Positions 46,626 to 55,841 of a stretch of 64,000 bases of DNA are shown here, in pieces. This DNA comes from Sulfurimicrobium lacus (GTDB lineage: Bacteria > Pseudomonadota > Gammaproteobacteria > Burkholderiales > Sulfuricellaceae), in assembly GCF_011764585.1 (NCBI RefSeq), contig NZ_AP022853.1, positions 1,285,501 through 1,349,500 of the forward strand, given 5' to 3'. The notes under the pieces are model-generated. The model worked only from the letters and a program-made list of their open reading frames with translations, did not search any database and was not told the DNA's origin. How positions within the stretch are numbered: the stretch's first letter is position 1; each line of letters begins with the position of its first letter. Made by a program: the position numbers and the translations under genes.

Positions 46626-47886
46626 GTCTTTAGGGGAGTGGCTGGCTCATCTGGAGCAGTTGCACCCCAGCACCATCGAACTGGGCCTGGCGCGGGTCGC
46701 CACCGTCAAGGAACGACTGCAGTTCAGGCCCGATTTCCCCATCCTGACCGTCGCTGGCACCAACGGCAAAGGCTCAACCTGCGCCATGCTGGAGGCCATT
46801 CTCGGCGCGGCCGGCTACCGTGTCGGCTGTTACACCTCGCCTCACTTGCTGCGCTACAACGAGCGCGTGCGCGTCGCCGGGTATGAGGTCGACGACGCGG
46901 CACTATGCCGTGCCTTTGCCGCCGTGGAAGCTGCGCGCGGCGATGTCTCCCTGACTTATTTCGAATTCGGCACGCTTGCGGCGATGTGGCTGTTCGTCCA
47001 GCAACAGGTCGAGGTGGCGATTCTGGAGGTGGGCCTGGGTGGGCGCCTCGATGCGGTGAATGTGTTCGATGCGGATTGTTCAGTGGTGACCAGCGTGGAT
47101 ATCGATCACACGGATTATCTGGGTGACGACCGCGAATCCATCGGGCGCGAAAAAGCCGGCATCTTTCGCGCCACCAGGCCGGCCATATGTGCTGATCATA
47201 ATCCGCCACACAGCCTGCTGCAGCACGCCGAGGGCATAGGTGCAGAGTTAAAGCTGATCAACCGCGATTTCGGTGCCGAATCCCAGGAAGGACAATGGCT
47301 GTTCTGGAGCCAGGCCGGCTGGCGCATGACCTTGCCTTACCCATCGCTGCGTGGCGCTTACCAGCTCGACAATGCCAGCGCCTGCCTGGCGGCGCTGGAG
47401 GCGCTCAAGGAAAAACTTCCCGTGACGCCGGAAAACATCCGTCGTGGCCTGCTGGAGGCAAGCGTGCCGGGCCGCTTTCAGGTGCTGCCAGGCAAGCCGG
47501 CGCTGATTCTTGACGTGGCGCACAATCCCCACGCCGCGCGCGCGCTGGCTTCCAACTTGCACCAGATGTGGTGTGGCGGCAGGACCATCGCGGTATTCGC
47601 CATGCTGAGTGACAAGGATGTCGCCGGTGTTATCGCAGCGCTGCGCGAGGAAGTCGACCTCTGGCTGATTGCCGGCATCGTCCACGCGCGCGGGGCTAGC
47701 GCGGTCGAGCTTCAGGCACGCCTCAGTGACGTGGGCATCCAAGCCATCCAGGCGTTCCCCGATATCGCTGCCGCTTACCACCATGCCTGCCAAATCGCCG
47801 GCGAAGATGATAGAATTGCGGTCTTCGGCTCGTTCCATACGGTAGCCGAGGTTATGCAAAGCGCCCGCAACAGGAAACCCGATTGA
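46618..47886 (+). CDS. folC: Bifunctional folylpolyglutamate/dihydrofolate synthase
   Basis: A 422-residue Mur-ligase-like enzyme. The ATP loop is [15 protein letters not shown], the omega loop [15 protein letters not shown], and the C-terminal domain has [13 protein letters not shown]. It charges dihydropteroate with glutamate and extends the tail. The dedD-like gene follows without a gap. Confidence 0.96.
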   Translation: MPESLGEWLAHLEQLHPSTIELGLARVATVKERLQFRPDFPILTVAGTNGKGSTCAMLEAILGAAGYRVGCYTSPHLLRYNERVRVAGYEVDDAALCRAFAAVEAARGDVSLTYFEFGTLAAMWLFVQQQVEVAILEVGLGGRLDAVNVFDADCSVVTSVDIDHTDYLGDDRESIGREKAGIFRATRPAICADHNPPHSLLQHAEGIGAELKLINRDFGAESQEGQWLFWSQAGWRMTLPYPSLRGAYQLDNASACLAALEALKEKLPVTPENIRRGLLEASVPGRFQVLPGKPALILDVAHNPHAARALASNLHQMWCGGRTIAVFAMLSDKDVAGVIAALREEVDLWLIAGIVHARGASAVELQARLSDVGIQAIQAFPDIAAAYHHACQIAGEDDRIAVFGSFHTVAEVMQSARNRKPD

Positions 47887-48573
47887 ATGGCTAACGGTCC
47901 TTCCCCCACTGTTGAAGAACTACAGCTCAGAAAGCGCGCACGGCGTCGCCTGGTGGGTGCGATAACGTTGGTCGCGCTGATGGTCACCGTGCTGCCCATG
48001 GTGTTGGACGACGAGCCCAAGCCGGTGGGGCAGGATATAGCGATCAGCATCCCCTCGCAGCAAAGCAACGATTTCCCCCTCAAGGCAGCTAAGCCAGCGA
48101 CCCCTGCGCAGCCGGCTTCCCCTGTCGCTCAGCCGCAACCAGTTGCCGTCCCGCAGGAAAAGCACCCCGCCCAGATTGCACCGGCTCCGCAGCCGAAAGT
48201 CACGGAGGCCAAGCACGAACCAGTGGCGCAGGCAAAAAAAGACAAGCCCGCGGAAAAATCCGAAAAGCCCAAGGGTGCGGCGGATAGCCCGAAAGAAACC
48301 AAACCGGCAGCCAAGGTCGCCGAAGCGCAGCACAGCGGCAGCAGTTATGTCGTCATGCTCGGCGCCTTCCTGAGTGAAGCCAATGCCAAACAGCGCCAGG
48401 CCAAGCTGAAGGAACTGGGCGTCAAATATTACCTCGAAAAAATCAAATCTCCCGCCGGCGAAAAAACCGGCGTGCGCGCCGGACCGTATTCCAGCCGCCA
48501 GGACGCGGAGCAAGCACTTGCACGGCTGAAGTCGGCTGGCATTTCGGATGGTCTGGTGACAGAGAAAAAATGA
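47887..48573 (+). CDS. dedD: SPOR domain cell-division protein (DedD-like)
   Basis: A 228-residue protein: a basic cytosolic N-terminus, one membrane helix (about 22-40), a Pro/Ala/Lys-rich periplasmic linker and a C-terminal SPOR domain (about 150-228; SSYVVMLGAFLSEANAKQRQ), which binds denuded peptidoglycan at the septum. Position after folC and before cvpA is that of dedD. It starts one base after folC. Confidence 0.88.
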   Translation: MANGPSPTVEELQLRKRARRRLVGAITLVALMVTVLPMVLDDEPKPVGQDIAISIPSQQSNDFPLKAAKPATPAQPASPVAQPQPVAVPQEKHPAQIAPAPQPKVTEAKHEPVAQAKKDKPAEKSEKPKGAADSPKETKPAAKVAEAQHSGSSYVVMLGAFLSEANAKQRQAKLKELGVKYYLEKIKSPAGEKTGVRAGPYSSRQDAEQALARLKSAGISDGLVTEKK

Positions 48574-48594
48574 TCGGGTTTTCAAGCAAGACGT

Positions 48595-49086
48595 ATGACG
48601 GTATTTGATTATGCGGTATTGCTGATTGTCGGACTGTCGATCCTGCTCAGCGTGATGCGCGGCGCAGTACGCGAAATTCTCGCGCTGGCGTCCTGGGTGG
48701 CGGCATTCCTCGTGGCGAATACCTACGGGGTGTGGCTGGCGGCGCAACTGCCGGCAGCCATTCCGGGAGAAGCGCTGAAGCTGCTGGCGGCTTTTATCAT
48801 TCTGTTTCTGATCACGTTGTTGCTGATGAGCCTGTTCACCATCGCGTTATCTGAACTGGTCAAGACCGTGGGGTTGGGTACTTTCGACCGTGGCCTTGGC
48901 GCGATTTTCGGCTTTGCGCGCGGCTTGCTGATCGTAATGGTGCTGGTGTTGCTGGCAGGTCTTACTTCATTACCGCACCAACATTTCTGGCGTGAAGCGA
49001 TGTTCAGCTCACCGCTGGAGGCCTTGACCATCAAGGCGAAAACATGGCTGCCGGAAGATTTTTCCAAGCGCCTGAGTTATGACTGA
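48595..49086 (+). CDS. cvpA: CvpA family membrane protein
   Basis: A 163-residue protein with four hydrophobic segments, typical of colicin V production protein CvpA. Signature: GAVREILALASWVAAFLVA and GLGAIFGFARGLLIVMV. In many bacteria cvpA precedes purF, as here (15 nt gap). Recent work ties CvpA to envelope or bile stress, so the name is historical. Confidence 0.92.
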   Translation: MTVFDYAVLLIVGLSILLSVMRGAVREILALASWVAAFLVANTYGVWLAAQLPAAIPGEALKLLAAFIILFLITLLLMSLFTIALSELVKTVGLGTFDRGLGAIFGFARGLLIVMVLVLLAGLTSLPHQHFWREAMFSSPLEALTIKAKTWLPEDFSKRLSYD

Positions 49087-49101
49087 ATAGGACGTTTCAA
49101 C

Positions 49102-50622
49102 ATGTGCGGAATTCTCGGTGTAGTAGCGAAAAACCCCGTCAACCAGTTGCTTTACGATGGTCTGCTGGTGCTGCAGCACCGCGGCCAGGACGCGGCCGGC
49201 ATCGTTACCAGCGACGGCGCGACTTTTCACATGCACAAGGCCAACGGCCTGGTGGCGGACGTGTTCCGCACGCGCAACATGCGCTCCCTGCTGGGCAACA
49301 TGGGCATCGCACATGTGCGCTATCCGACCGCCGGCGATGCGTTTTCCGCCGCCGAAGCGCAGCCGTTTTATGTCAATTCGCCGTTCGGTATCGTGCTCGG
49401 ACACAACGGCAATCTGACTAATGCCGACCAGTTGCGCGAAGACTTGTTCCGCCAGGACCTGCGCCACGTCAACACCACTTCCGATTCGGAAGTGCTGCTC
49501 AACGTGCTGGCGCACGAACTGGCATCCTGTGCCGCCAATCACCAGCTCGACGCGGAAACTATTTTCAAGGCCGTGGCCGGCGTGCATCGCCGCTGCCGGG
49601 GTGCCTATGCCGTGGTGGCGATGATCTCCGGCTATGGCTTGCTGGCCTTCCGCGATCCTCACGGCATCCGCCCGCTGGTGTTCGGCAGCGCCGAGACCGC
49701 GCAGGGGCCGGAGTACCTGGTGGCGTCCGAAAGCGTCGCGCTCGACGTTCTGGGCTTCAAGCTGATCCGCGACGTGGTGCCCGGCGAAGCGATCCTGATC
49801 GACGAAAGCGGCAATTTCTTCAGCCAGCAGTGCGTCGAGAAAACCTCGCTCAATCCCTGCATCTTCGAATATGTCTATCTGGCTCGCCCGGACTCGGTCA
49901 TCGACGGCATTTCCGTGTATGAAACCCGCTTGCGCATGGGCGTCAGCCTGGCGAAGAAAATCCGCCGCCAGTTCGAGGATCTGGACATCGACGTGGTGAT
50001 CCCGATTCCCGATACCAGCCGTCCCAGCGCATTGCAACTGGCCAACCAGCTTAACGTGCCTTACCGCGAGGGGTTCATCAAGAACCGCTACATCGGCCGC
50101 ACCTTCATCATGCCCGGCCAGTCGCTGCGCAAGAAATCGGTGCGCCAGAAGCTCAACGCCATCGGCATCGAATTCGAAGGCAAGAATGTGCTGCTGGTGG
50201 ATGACTCGATCGTGCGCGGCACCACCAGCCACCAGATTGTGCAGATGGCGCGCGAGGCCGGCGCAAACAAGGTATATTTCGCCTCCGCCGCGCCGCCGGT
50301 GCGCTTCCCCAACGTTTACGGCATCGACATGCCGACGCGCGCAGAGCTGCTGGCCACCGGCCGCTCCGACGAGGAAATTGCGCTGGAAATCGGCGCCGAC
50401 GCGGTGATTTACCAGGATCTCGATGCGCTGGTCGAAGCCGTGCGGGAAGGCCGGCCTGCCATCACGACGTTCGATTCCTCGTGCTTCGACGGCAATTACA
50501 TCACCGGCGACATCACGCCCGAATACCTGGCCGAAATCGAGTCCTCGCGTGGCAGGCCCACGCAGGACGGGGCTGGGTTGTCCAGTCGCCAGCTGGACCT
50601 GAATCTGAACGAAAATGATTGA
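49102..50622 (+). CDS. purF: Amidophosphoribosyltransferase
   Basis: A 506-residue enzyme, first step of purine synthesis. The catalytic Cys follows the initiator Met ([10 protein letters not shown]). The PRPP site is [14 protein letters not shown]. Full length. The C-terminal [11 protein letters not shown] and the usual tail are present. The metZ leader follows. Confidence 0.97.
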   Translation: MCGILGVVAKNPVNQLLYDGLLVLQHRGQDAAGIVTSDGATFHMHKANGLVADVFRTRNMRSLLGNMGIAHVRYPTAGDAFSAAEAQPFYVNSPFGIVLGHNGNLTNADQLREDLFRQDLRHVNTTSDSEVLLNVLAHELASCAANHQLDAETIFKAVAGVHRRCRGAYAVVAMISGYGLLAFRDPHGIRPLVFGSAETAQGPEYLVASESVALDVLGFKLIRDVVPGEAILIDESGNFFSQQCVEKTSLNPCIFEYVYLARPDSVIDGISVYETRLRMGVSLAKKIRRQFEDLDIDVVIPIPDTSRPSALQLANQLNVPYREGFIKNRYIGRTFIMPGQSLRKKSVRQKLNAIGIEFEGKNVLLVDDSIVRGTTSHQIVQMAREAGANKVYFASAAPPVRFPNVYGIDMPTRAELLATGRSDEEIALEIGADAVIYQDLDALVEAVREGRPAITTFDSSCFDGNYITGDITPEYLAEIESSRGRPTQDGAGLSSRQLDLNLNEND

Positions 50623-50644
50623 AAAGCTGTGTGACGGTGCTTGC

Positions 50645-50673
50645 TTGACAACCCGTCATGAGCAGCGTAATTT
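50645..50673 (+). promoter_or_regulatory. Promoter of metZ
   Basis: Perfect TTGACA, 17 nt, TAATTT (weak -10). It would start transcription at about 50680, exactly the first base of the riboswitch stem. Confidence 0.6.
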
Positions 50674-50678
50674 TGAAA

Positions 50679-50730
50679 TGCGCCGATTTGAAATACAGCT
50701 TGCGGGCGCTTAATAAATACGGCTAAAGCG
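50679..50730 (+). promoter_or_regulatory. SAM-II-type riboswitch upstream of metZ
   Basis: The leader reads GCGCC, GATTTG, a loop AAATACAGCTTGC, GGGCGC, TTAATAAATACGGCTAAA. The pairs GCGCC/GGCGC form the P1 stem, and GATTT..CTTGC..TAATAAAT..GCTAAA are the conserved pseudoknot segments of SAM-II (SAM-alpha) riboswitches. These bind S-adenosylmethionine and mostly sit before metA, metX, metZ or metC in alphaproteobacteria. Here it precedes metZ, the expected target. Ligand binding would favour the terminator at 50739. Confidence 0.75.
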
Positions 50731-50738
50731 TGGGAAGA

Positions 50739-50769
50739 CCCGTCCACGCAAGTGAACGGGTTTTTTATT
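50739..50769 (+). terminator. Riboswitch-controlled intrinsic terminator
   Basis: CCCGT-C-CAC, loop GCAA, GTG-A-ACGGG, followed by TTTTTTATT. An alternative stem GCGTGG (50728-50733) with CCACGC (50744-50749) overlaps it and would act as an antiterminator. The two are mutually exclusive. Confidence 0.85.
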
Positions 50770-50810
50770 GCCCCGCTTGCGCTTAACATCCAACCTATCG
50801 GGGGAATAAA

Positions 50811-51980
50811 ATGAGCGACACTTTCGATCTTGAAACCCTGGCCGTCCGCGCCGGGACCCAGCGCAGCCAGTTCAACGAACACTCCGAAGCGATCTTCCTG
50901 ACTTCCAGCTTCGTGTTCGACAGCGCGGCCCAGGCGGCCGACCGTTTCGGTGGCCAGGAACCGGGTAACATCTATTCCCGTTTCACCAATCCCACAGTCA
51001 CCATGCTGCAGGATCGTTTGGCGGCCTTGGAAGGCGCGGAGTTCTGCGTCGCCACGTCGAGCGGCATGTCCGCTATCCTGGCCTGCGTGATGGGGCTGCT
51101 CTCCGCGGGCGACCATATTGTCGCCTCGCGCAGCATTTTCGGCACCACGGTGCAATTGTTCGGCAATATTCTCAAGCGTTTCGGGGTGGAAACCACCTTC
51201 GTGCCGCTGGCCGATCTTGCCGCCTGGCAGCAGGCGGTCCAGCCCAACACCAAGCTGTTCTTCGTCGAGACGCCGTCCAACCCGCTCACCGAAGTGTGCG
51301 ACATCGCCGCGCTGGCCGATATCGCCCACCAGAGCGGCGCCTGGCTGGCTGTCGACAACTGCTTCTGCACCCCCATGCTGCAACGTCCGCTCGATCTGGG
51401 CGCGGATATCGTCATCCACTCCGCCACCAAATACCTCGACGGGCAAGGCCGTGTGCTGGGTGGCGCCGTGCTGGGCAGCAAACAGCTCATGGAAGGCGTG
51501 TACGGTTTCCTGCGCACCGCCGGGCCGACGCTCTCCGCCTTCAATGCCTGGGTGATCCTCAAGGGACTGGAAACCCTGAAAATTCGCATGGACGCGCATT
51601 CCTGCAATGCCCTGGAACTGGCGCAGTGGCTGGAAGCCCAGCCCTGGGTCGAGCGCGTGTACTACCCCGGCCTGCCGTCGCATACCCAGCATCAGCTGGC
51701 GATGAAGCAGCAGAAAACCGGCGGCGGCATCGTGGCGTTCGACGTCAGGGGCGGCAAGGAAGCAGCCTGGCGCCTGGTTGATGCCACCCGCATGGTCTCG
51801 ATTACCGCCAACCTGGGGGACACCAAAACCACCATCACCCATCCAGCCACCACCACCCACAGCCGGGTTACGGCTGAAGCACGTGCCGCCGCAGGCATCG
51901 GGGATGGCTTGCTGCGAGTTGCGGTTGGACTGGAGTCCGTTGCGGACATCAAGACCGATCTTGCGCGCGGTTTGTCGTAG
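50811..51980 (+). CDS. metZ: O-succinylhomoserine sulfhydrylase
   Basis: A 389-residue Cys/Met metabolism PLP enzyme. HSATKYLDGQG carries the Schiff-base Lys (about 207); SRVTAEARAAAGIGDGLLRV and SVGLE-like C-terminal blocks are present. The purF-metZ order and the SAM riboswitch support MetZ over MetB or MetC. It makes homocysteine directly from O-succinylhomoserine and sulfide. An AAGGGG-like GGGGG precedes the ATG. Confidence 0.92.
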   Translation: MSDTFDLETLAVRAGTQRSQFNEHSEAIFLTSSFVFDSAAQAADRFGGQEPGNIYSRFTNPTVTMLQDRLAALEGAEFCVATSSGMSAILACVMGLLSAGDHIVASRSIFGTTVQLFGNILKRFGVETTFVPLADLAAWQQAVQPNTKLFFVETPSNPLTEVCDIAALADIAHQSGAWLAVDNCFCTPMLQRPLDLGADIVIHSATKYLDGQGRVLGGAVLGSKQLMEGVYGFLRTAGPTLSAFNAWVILKGLETLKIRMDAHSCNALELAQWLEAQPWVERVYYPGLPSHTQHQLAMKQQKTGGGIVAFDVRGGKEAAWRLVDATRMVSITANLGDTKTTITHPATTTHSRVTAEARAAAGIGDGLLRVAVGLESVADIKTDLARGLS

Positions 51981-52194
51981 TGAAAACCATCGGGTAAATG
52001 GCGCTTTCATTCCCGGATTCATTAGATCTGCGTGCCTAGAAATATTCGTGGATTTATGTCACCATGGTTTGGCCTGCTCGACCGGATGCTCTTTGCCCCG
52101 CAGGTAGTGTGGATCCATCGCTTTACACGCATTGTCAATCACGCTGAGTTGCTCAAAAATCCTGTAACAATATGTTAATAAAGGGGAAAATAAT

Positions 52195-52950
52195 ATGGAA
52201 GCAATGAAATTTAGCCTTGCTGTTGTATTTGCTGCTTTGGTTACACAATCCGCCGCATGGGCTGAGACGCTTGAAATCTCCGGCGGCACCACGCCGTATA
52301 AGGCATCGATCGAACCCAAACTCGACGCCCTCAAGCAGGCCGGGGTGGAAATCAAATTCAATGGTGTCGGCACGGGCAACGGCATGGTCGCGCTGATCGA
52401 GGGCAAGGTTCCGGTGGCAGCCGTTGGCGACGTCTTGAATGAAGCTATTGAGGCAGGCAAGGACGCCGCCCAAAACCAGAAAAAAGACATCAAAATTCCA
52501 GGCAACCTGGTGTTTCACCCAATCGGCAAGGATGAAATGCAGGTGATCGTACACAAGAGCAATCCGGTTAAAGCGCTTTCCAAAGCACAGCTGAAGGATA
52601 TCGCCACCGGCAAGGTCACCAACTGGAAAGAGGTGGGTGGCCCGGATCTGCCGATCAAGTTCATCGTGACCAAGCCCGGCCTCGCTCCCGGCCTGTTCTT
52701 CCAGAAAGTCATCATGGACGGTGCGGACTATGTGAAGGGTGCCACCGAAGTGCAGTCGCCCAAGGAGGTCATTACCTGGGTTTCGCGCACGCCGGGCGGC
52801 ATCGGTGGCGCGGCCACGGTGCACATGGCGGCCGACCCGGGCGACAGCAAGGCCATCAAGGCGCCGGCCCTGTCCCGTCCCCTGGGCCTGGTCACCATCG
52901 GCGAACCTACCGGCGCAGCAAAGAAAGTGATCGACATCCTCAAGAAGTAA
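52195..52950 (+). CDS. PstS-like substrate-binding protein, orphan
   Basis: A 251-residue periplasmic protein with a signal peptide cleaved after SAAWA (about 23). It has the PBP_like_2/PstS pattern: ISGGTTPYKASIEPK, NGVGTGNGMVALIEG, FHPIGKDEMQVIVHKSNPV, LKDIATGKVTNWKEVGG, TPGGIGGAA. No pstC, pstA or pstB follow. Ligand is probably an oxyanion, perhaps phosphate; it might instead present a ligand to the chemoreceptor downstream. A hairpin follows. Confidence 0.8.
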   Translation: MEAMKFSLAVVFAALVTQSAAWAETLEISGGTTPYKASIEPKLDALKQAGVEIKFNGVGTGNGMVALIEGKVPVAAVGDVLNEAIEAGKDAAQNQKKDIKIPGNLVFHPIGKDEMQVIVHKSNPVKALSKAQLKDIATGKVTNWKEVGGPDLPIKFIVTKPGLAPGLFFQKVIMDGADYVKGATEVQSPKEVITWVSRTPGGIGGAATVHMAADPGDSKAIKAPALSRPLGLVTIGEPTGAAKKVIDILKK

Positions 52951-52960
52951 TAAGCCGTCA

Positions 52961-53006
52961 CCGGGGCGGTGCGCCATGGTCCGCTTCGCCCCGGATAATA
53001 ATTATT
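52961..53006 (+). terminator. Hairpin after the PstS-like gene
   Basis: CCGGGGCG and CGCCCCGG pair around an 18-nt loop, then ATAATAATTATT. Likely terminator; the tail is A/T-rich rather than poly-T. Confidence 0.6.
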
Positions 53007-53032
53007 AATGAAAGCCATGGGGGAGAATTTGC

Positions 53033-54658
53033 ATGCTCGATAATTTAAAGATCAGCACCAGACTGATGTTGCTGACCGGCAGTCTGCTTGTGCTGCTGAC
53101 GATAGTGGGTTTCATGGGGCTGAGAGGGGTGTCCGGCACCAGCGAAGGCCTGCGCTCGGTATATGAAAACAACACCGTGCCCCTGGTGCAGCTGGGGGAG
53201 GTGCTCGATGTGGTCTACCAGTCGCGCGCCCAGGTCATCACCGGCATGGGTGCTGACAGCTCCAGCGCCGCGGACGTGCATTTCCAGGAGGTGGAAAAGG
53301 TCAACAAGCAACTGAGCCAAATATGGGGCGATTTCAGGTCTGCCGTTACTTCCGAGGAGGGCAAGACACAGGCCGCGATTTTCGAGCAAGCCTGGAAAGA
53401 TTATGCCGAATCCGGGAATAAAACCATAGAACTGGCGCGCAGCGGGGACTACGAAACGGCCAGCAGCTTCATGAAAACGGAATCGGCGAAAAAATTTGCC
53501 GCCGCCCGTGACGCGCTGCTGAACCTGATGAAACACGAGAAAGAAACCGCCAAGAATTCCTTCGAGAGCGCCAGCAAATCCAATACCACTACCAAGACGG
53601 TGGTACTGATTACCCTGCTGCTGGGTCTGGCCATCGGCGCCGGTCAGTCTTATGGCACCATTCGTTCCATCGCCAGCCGCTTGAACCTGATGCAGACGAC
53701 CATCGGCGAAGTCGAACAATCCTCGGACTTTTCCAAGCGCGTCCCCATCGACAGTTCCGATGAAGTCGGCCAGACGGCGAAATCCTTCAACGAACTCATG
53801 GGCGTGCTGCAACATTCCTTTGGCGTCATCCAGGATAACGTGACGCAGGTGTCGGGAGCTGCGCATCGTCTTTCCGCCGTCGCCGATCAGGTGGCGTCCA
53901 GCTCCGAACAGGGCAGCGACGATTCCGCCGAAATGGCGGCGACGGTCGAAGAAGTCACAGTCAGCATCAACCATATTTCCGAAAGTGCGCGGGAAGCGCT
54001 GAGCATTTCCCGCAAATCGGGCGAGCTCTCCATCGAGGGCGGGAAAATCATCCACGAAGCCGCCAGCGAGATGACAAAGATCGCCGATACCGTACGCCGT
54101 ACTTCCCAGACTATCGAGGAACTGGGGCAGCATTCGAACGACATTTCCGCCATCGTCCAGGTCATCAAGGATGTTGCGGACCAGACCAACCTGCTCGCCC
54201 TGAACGCCGCCATCGAAGCTGCTCGTGCCGGCGAACAGGGGCGGGGCTTCGCGGTGGTTGCCGACGAGGTGCGCAAGCTGGCTGAACGCACCACCAAGGC
54301 TACCGAGGAAATCACCCAGATGATCGGGGCCATTCAGGGCAGCGCCCATGCTGCGGTCGCGGCCATGAGCGGAACCGTGTCCATGGTCGACGGCGGCGTA
54401 TCGCTGGCGCACCAGGCGGGCGATGCCATCAACCAGATCAGGGACGGTGCCCACCAGGTGACGCAAGTGGTCAACGACATCTCGGTGGCCCTCGTCGAAC
54501 AAAGCGCTGCCAGCAACAACCTGGCCGGCCACGTTGAAAAAGTCGCGCAAATCACCGAGCGAAACAGCGCCGCCGCCGGTGAATCGGCCAAGGAGGCGCA
54601 GCACATGGACGAGCTGGCGGGATCGATGCGAGAGACGGTCAGCCGCTTCAGGATTTAG
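53033..54658 (+). CDS. Methyl-accepting chemotaxis protein
   Basis: A 541-residue chemoreceptor. One membrane helix at about 10-30 and a second at about 187-207 bracket a four-helix-bundle periplasmic domain (4HB_MCP). A HAMP region follows and then the signalling hairpin with [20 protein letters not shown] and [15 protein letters not shown]. There is no C-terminal pentapeptide tether for CheR/B. GGGAG precedes the ATG. The PstS-like gene just upstream may supply the ligand sensed, which is inference. Confidence 0.93.
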   Translation: MLDNLKISTRLMLLTGSLLVLLTIVGFMGLRGVSGTSEGLRSVYENNTVPLVQLGEVLDVVYQSRAQVITGMGADSSSAADVHFQEVEKVNKQLSQIWGDFRSAVTSEEGKTQAAIFEQAWKDYAESGNKTIELARSGDYETASSFMKTESAKKFAAARDALLNLMKHEKETAKNSFESASKSNTTTKTVVLITLLLGLAIGAGQSYGTIRSIASRLNLMQTTIGEVEQSSDFSKRVPIDSSDEVGQTAKSFNELMGVLQHSFGVIQDNVTQVSGAAHRLSAVADQVASSSEQGSDDSAEMAATVEEVTVSINHISESAREALSISRKSGELSIEGGKIIHEAASEMTKIADTVRRTSQTIEELGQHSNDISAIVQVIKDVADQTNLLALNAAIEAARAGEQGRGFAVVADEVRKLAERTTKATEEITQMIGAIQGSAHAAVAAMSGTVSMVDGGVSLAHQAGDAINQIRDGAHQVTQVVNDISVALVEQSAASNNLAGHVEKVAQITERNSAAAGESAKEAQHMDELAGSMRETVSRFRI

Positions 54659-54704
54659 ATTCTTGCGCGGAAAGCGCAATGCGAACTGCCAGGAAATATC
54701 AGCA

Positions 54705-55820
54705 ATGACAAAATACGTCGGCATCCTCACTTCCGGTGGCGACAGCCCCGGCTTGAATGCCGCTATACGCGGCGTGGGCAAGGCGGCGCTTAACCATTAC
54801 GGCATGTATATCATCGGCTTCCGCGACGGTTTCCGTGGCCTGATGGAGAACCGCACCATGCGGCTTGATGGCGGTGAACTGTCGGACATTCTCACCCGTG
54901 GCGGCACCATTCTCGGCACCAGCCGCGACAAGCCGCACCGCATGCCGGTGGGTGGCAAGGTGCTGGACATGACGGACGTGATCGTGGGCAATTACCGCGA
55001 CAACCATCTCGACGCCCTGGTTTGTCTCGGGGGCGGCGGCACGCAGAAGAATGCTCTGCGCCTCAAGGAAAAAGGGCTCAACGTCATCACCCTGCCCAAG
55101 ACCATCGACAACGACGTCGCCATGACGGACATCACTTTCGGTTTCGATACCGCACTGGGAATCGCCACCGAAGCGATCGACCGACTGCATAGCACGGCTC
55201 ATAGCCACCACCGCATCATCGTGGTGGAAATCATGGGGCATCGTGCCGGCTGGCTGGCGCTGGGGGCCGGCGTGGCCGGCGGCGCCGACGTCATCCTGAT
55301 ACCGGAAATACCCTACGACGTGGAAAGCGTGGCCGAAGCGATCCGCGAACGCAGCCGCGGCGGCAAGCCGTTCAGCATCGTCGCCGTGGCGGAAGGGGCG
55401 ATCTCCATGCAGGATTTCCTGGCCCGGTCCGCTGCAGAGGAGAAAAAAGGCAAGTCCAAGGGCGGCAAGAAGAGTGCTGGTGATGCTGCACAGAATACGG
55501 AGATGCAGTACGCCGACCATACCCTGCGACTGGCCAAAAAGCTGGAACAGCTCACCGGCCTGGAAGCCCGTATCACCATCCTGGGACACCTGCAGCGCGG
55601 CGGCATTCCATCCGCTGCGGACCGCCTGCTGGCAACCCGTTTGGGAACCGCGTGCGCGGATTTTATCAGCAAAGGAACTTACGGGGTGATGGTCGCCGCC
55701 AGGGGCGATGGCATCAAGGCGGTGAAGCTGGAGGAAGTGGCGGGCAAGGTAAAAACCGTCCCCCCGGATCACCCCTGGGTGGAAAGCGCGCGCCGTGTCG
55801 GCACCAACATGGGCGACTGA
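54705..55820 (+). CDS. 6-phosphofructokinase, group III (mixed-substrate type)
   Basis: A 371-residue PFK. It begins [18 protein letters not shown]. The phosphodonor residues are mixed: Gly in [10 protein letters not shown] (the site that is Gly in ATP-PFK and Asp in PPi-PFK), but Lys in [11 protein letters not shown] (the site Lys in PPi-PFK, Gly in E. coli ATP-PFK). This pair is typical of group III enzymes, most of which use ATP. The catalytic TIDND Asp and GHLQRGG are intact. AGGA precedes ATG 54705. It converts fructose 6-phosphate to the 1,6-bisphosphate. Confidence 0.88.
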   Translation: MTKYVGILTSGGDSPGLNAAIRGVGKAALNHYGMYIIGFRDGFRGLMENRTMRLDGGELSDILTRGGTILGTSRDKPHRMPVGGKVLDMTDVIVGNYRDNHLDALVCLGGGGTQKNALRLKEKGLNVITLPKTIDNDVAMTDITFGFDTALGIATEAIDRLHSTAHSHHRIIVVEIMGHRAGWLALGAGVAGGADVILIPEIPYDVESVAEAIRERSRGGKPFSIVAVAEGAISMQDFLARSAAEEKKGKSKGGKKSAGDAAQNTEMQYADHTLRLAKKLEQLTGLEARITILGHLQRGGIPSAADRLLATRLGTACADFISKGTYGVMVAARGDGIKAVKLEEVAGKVKTVPPDHPWVESARRVGTNMGD

Positions 55821-55841
55821 TCGTTTACTGTTTCCTGCGTA

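Noticed and set aside
53045..54781. 578-codon minus-strand frame under the chemoreceptor
   Set aside because: Codon shadow; the plus strand encodes a canonical MCP signalling domain.
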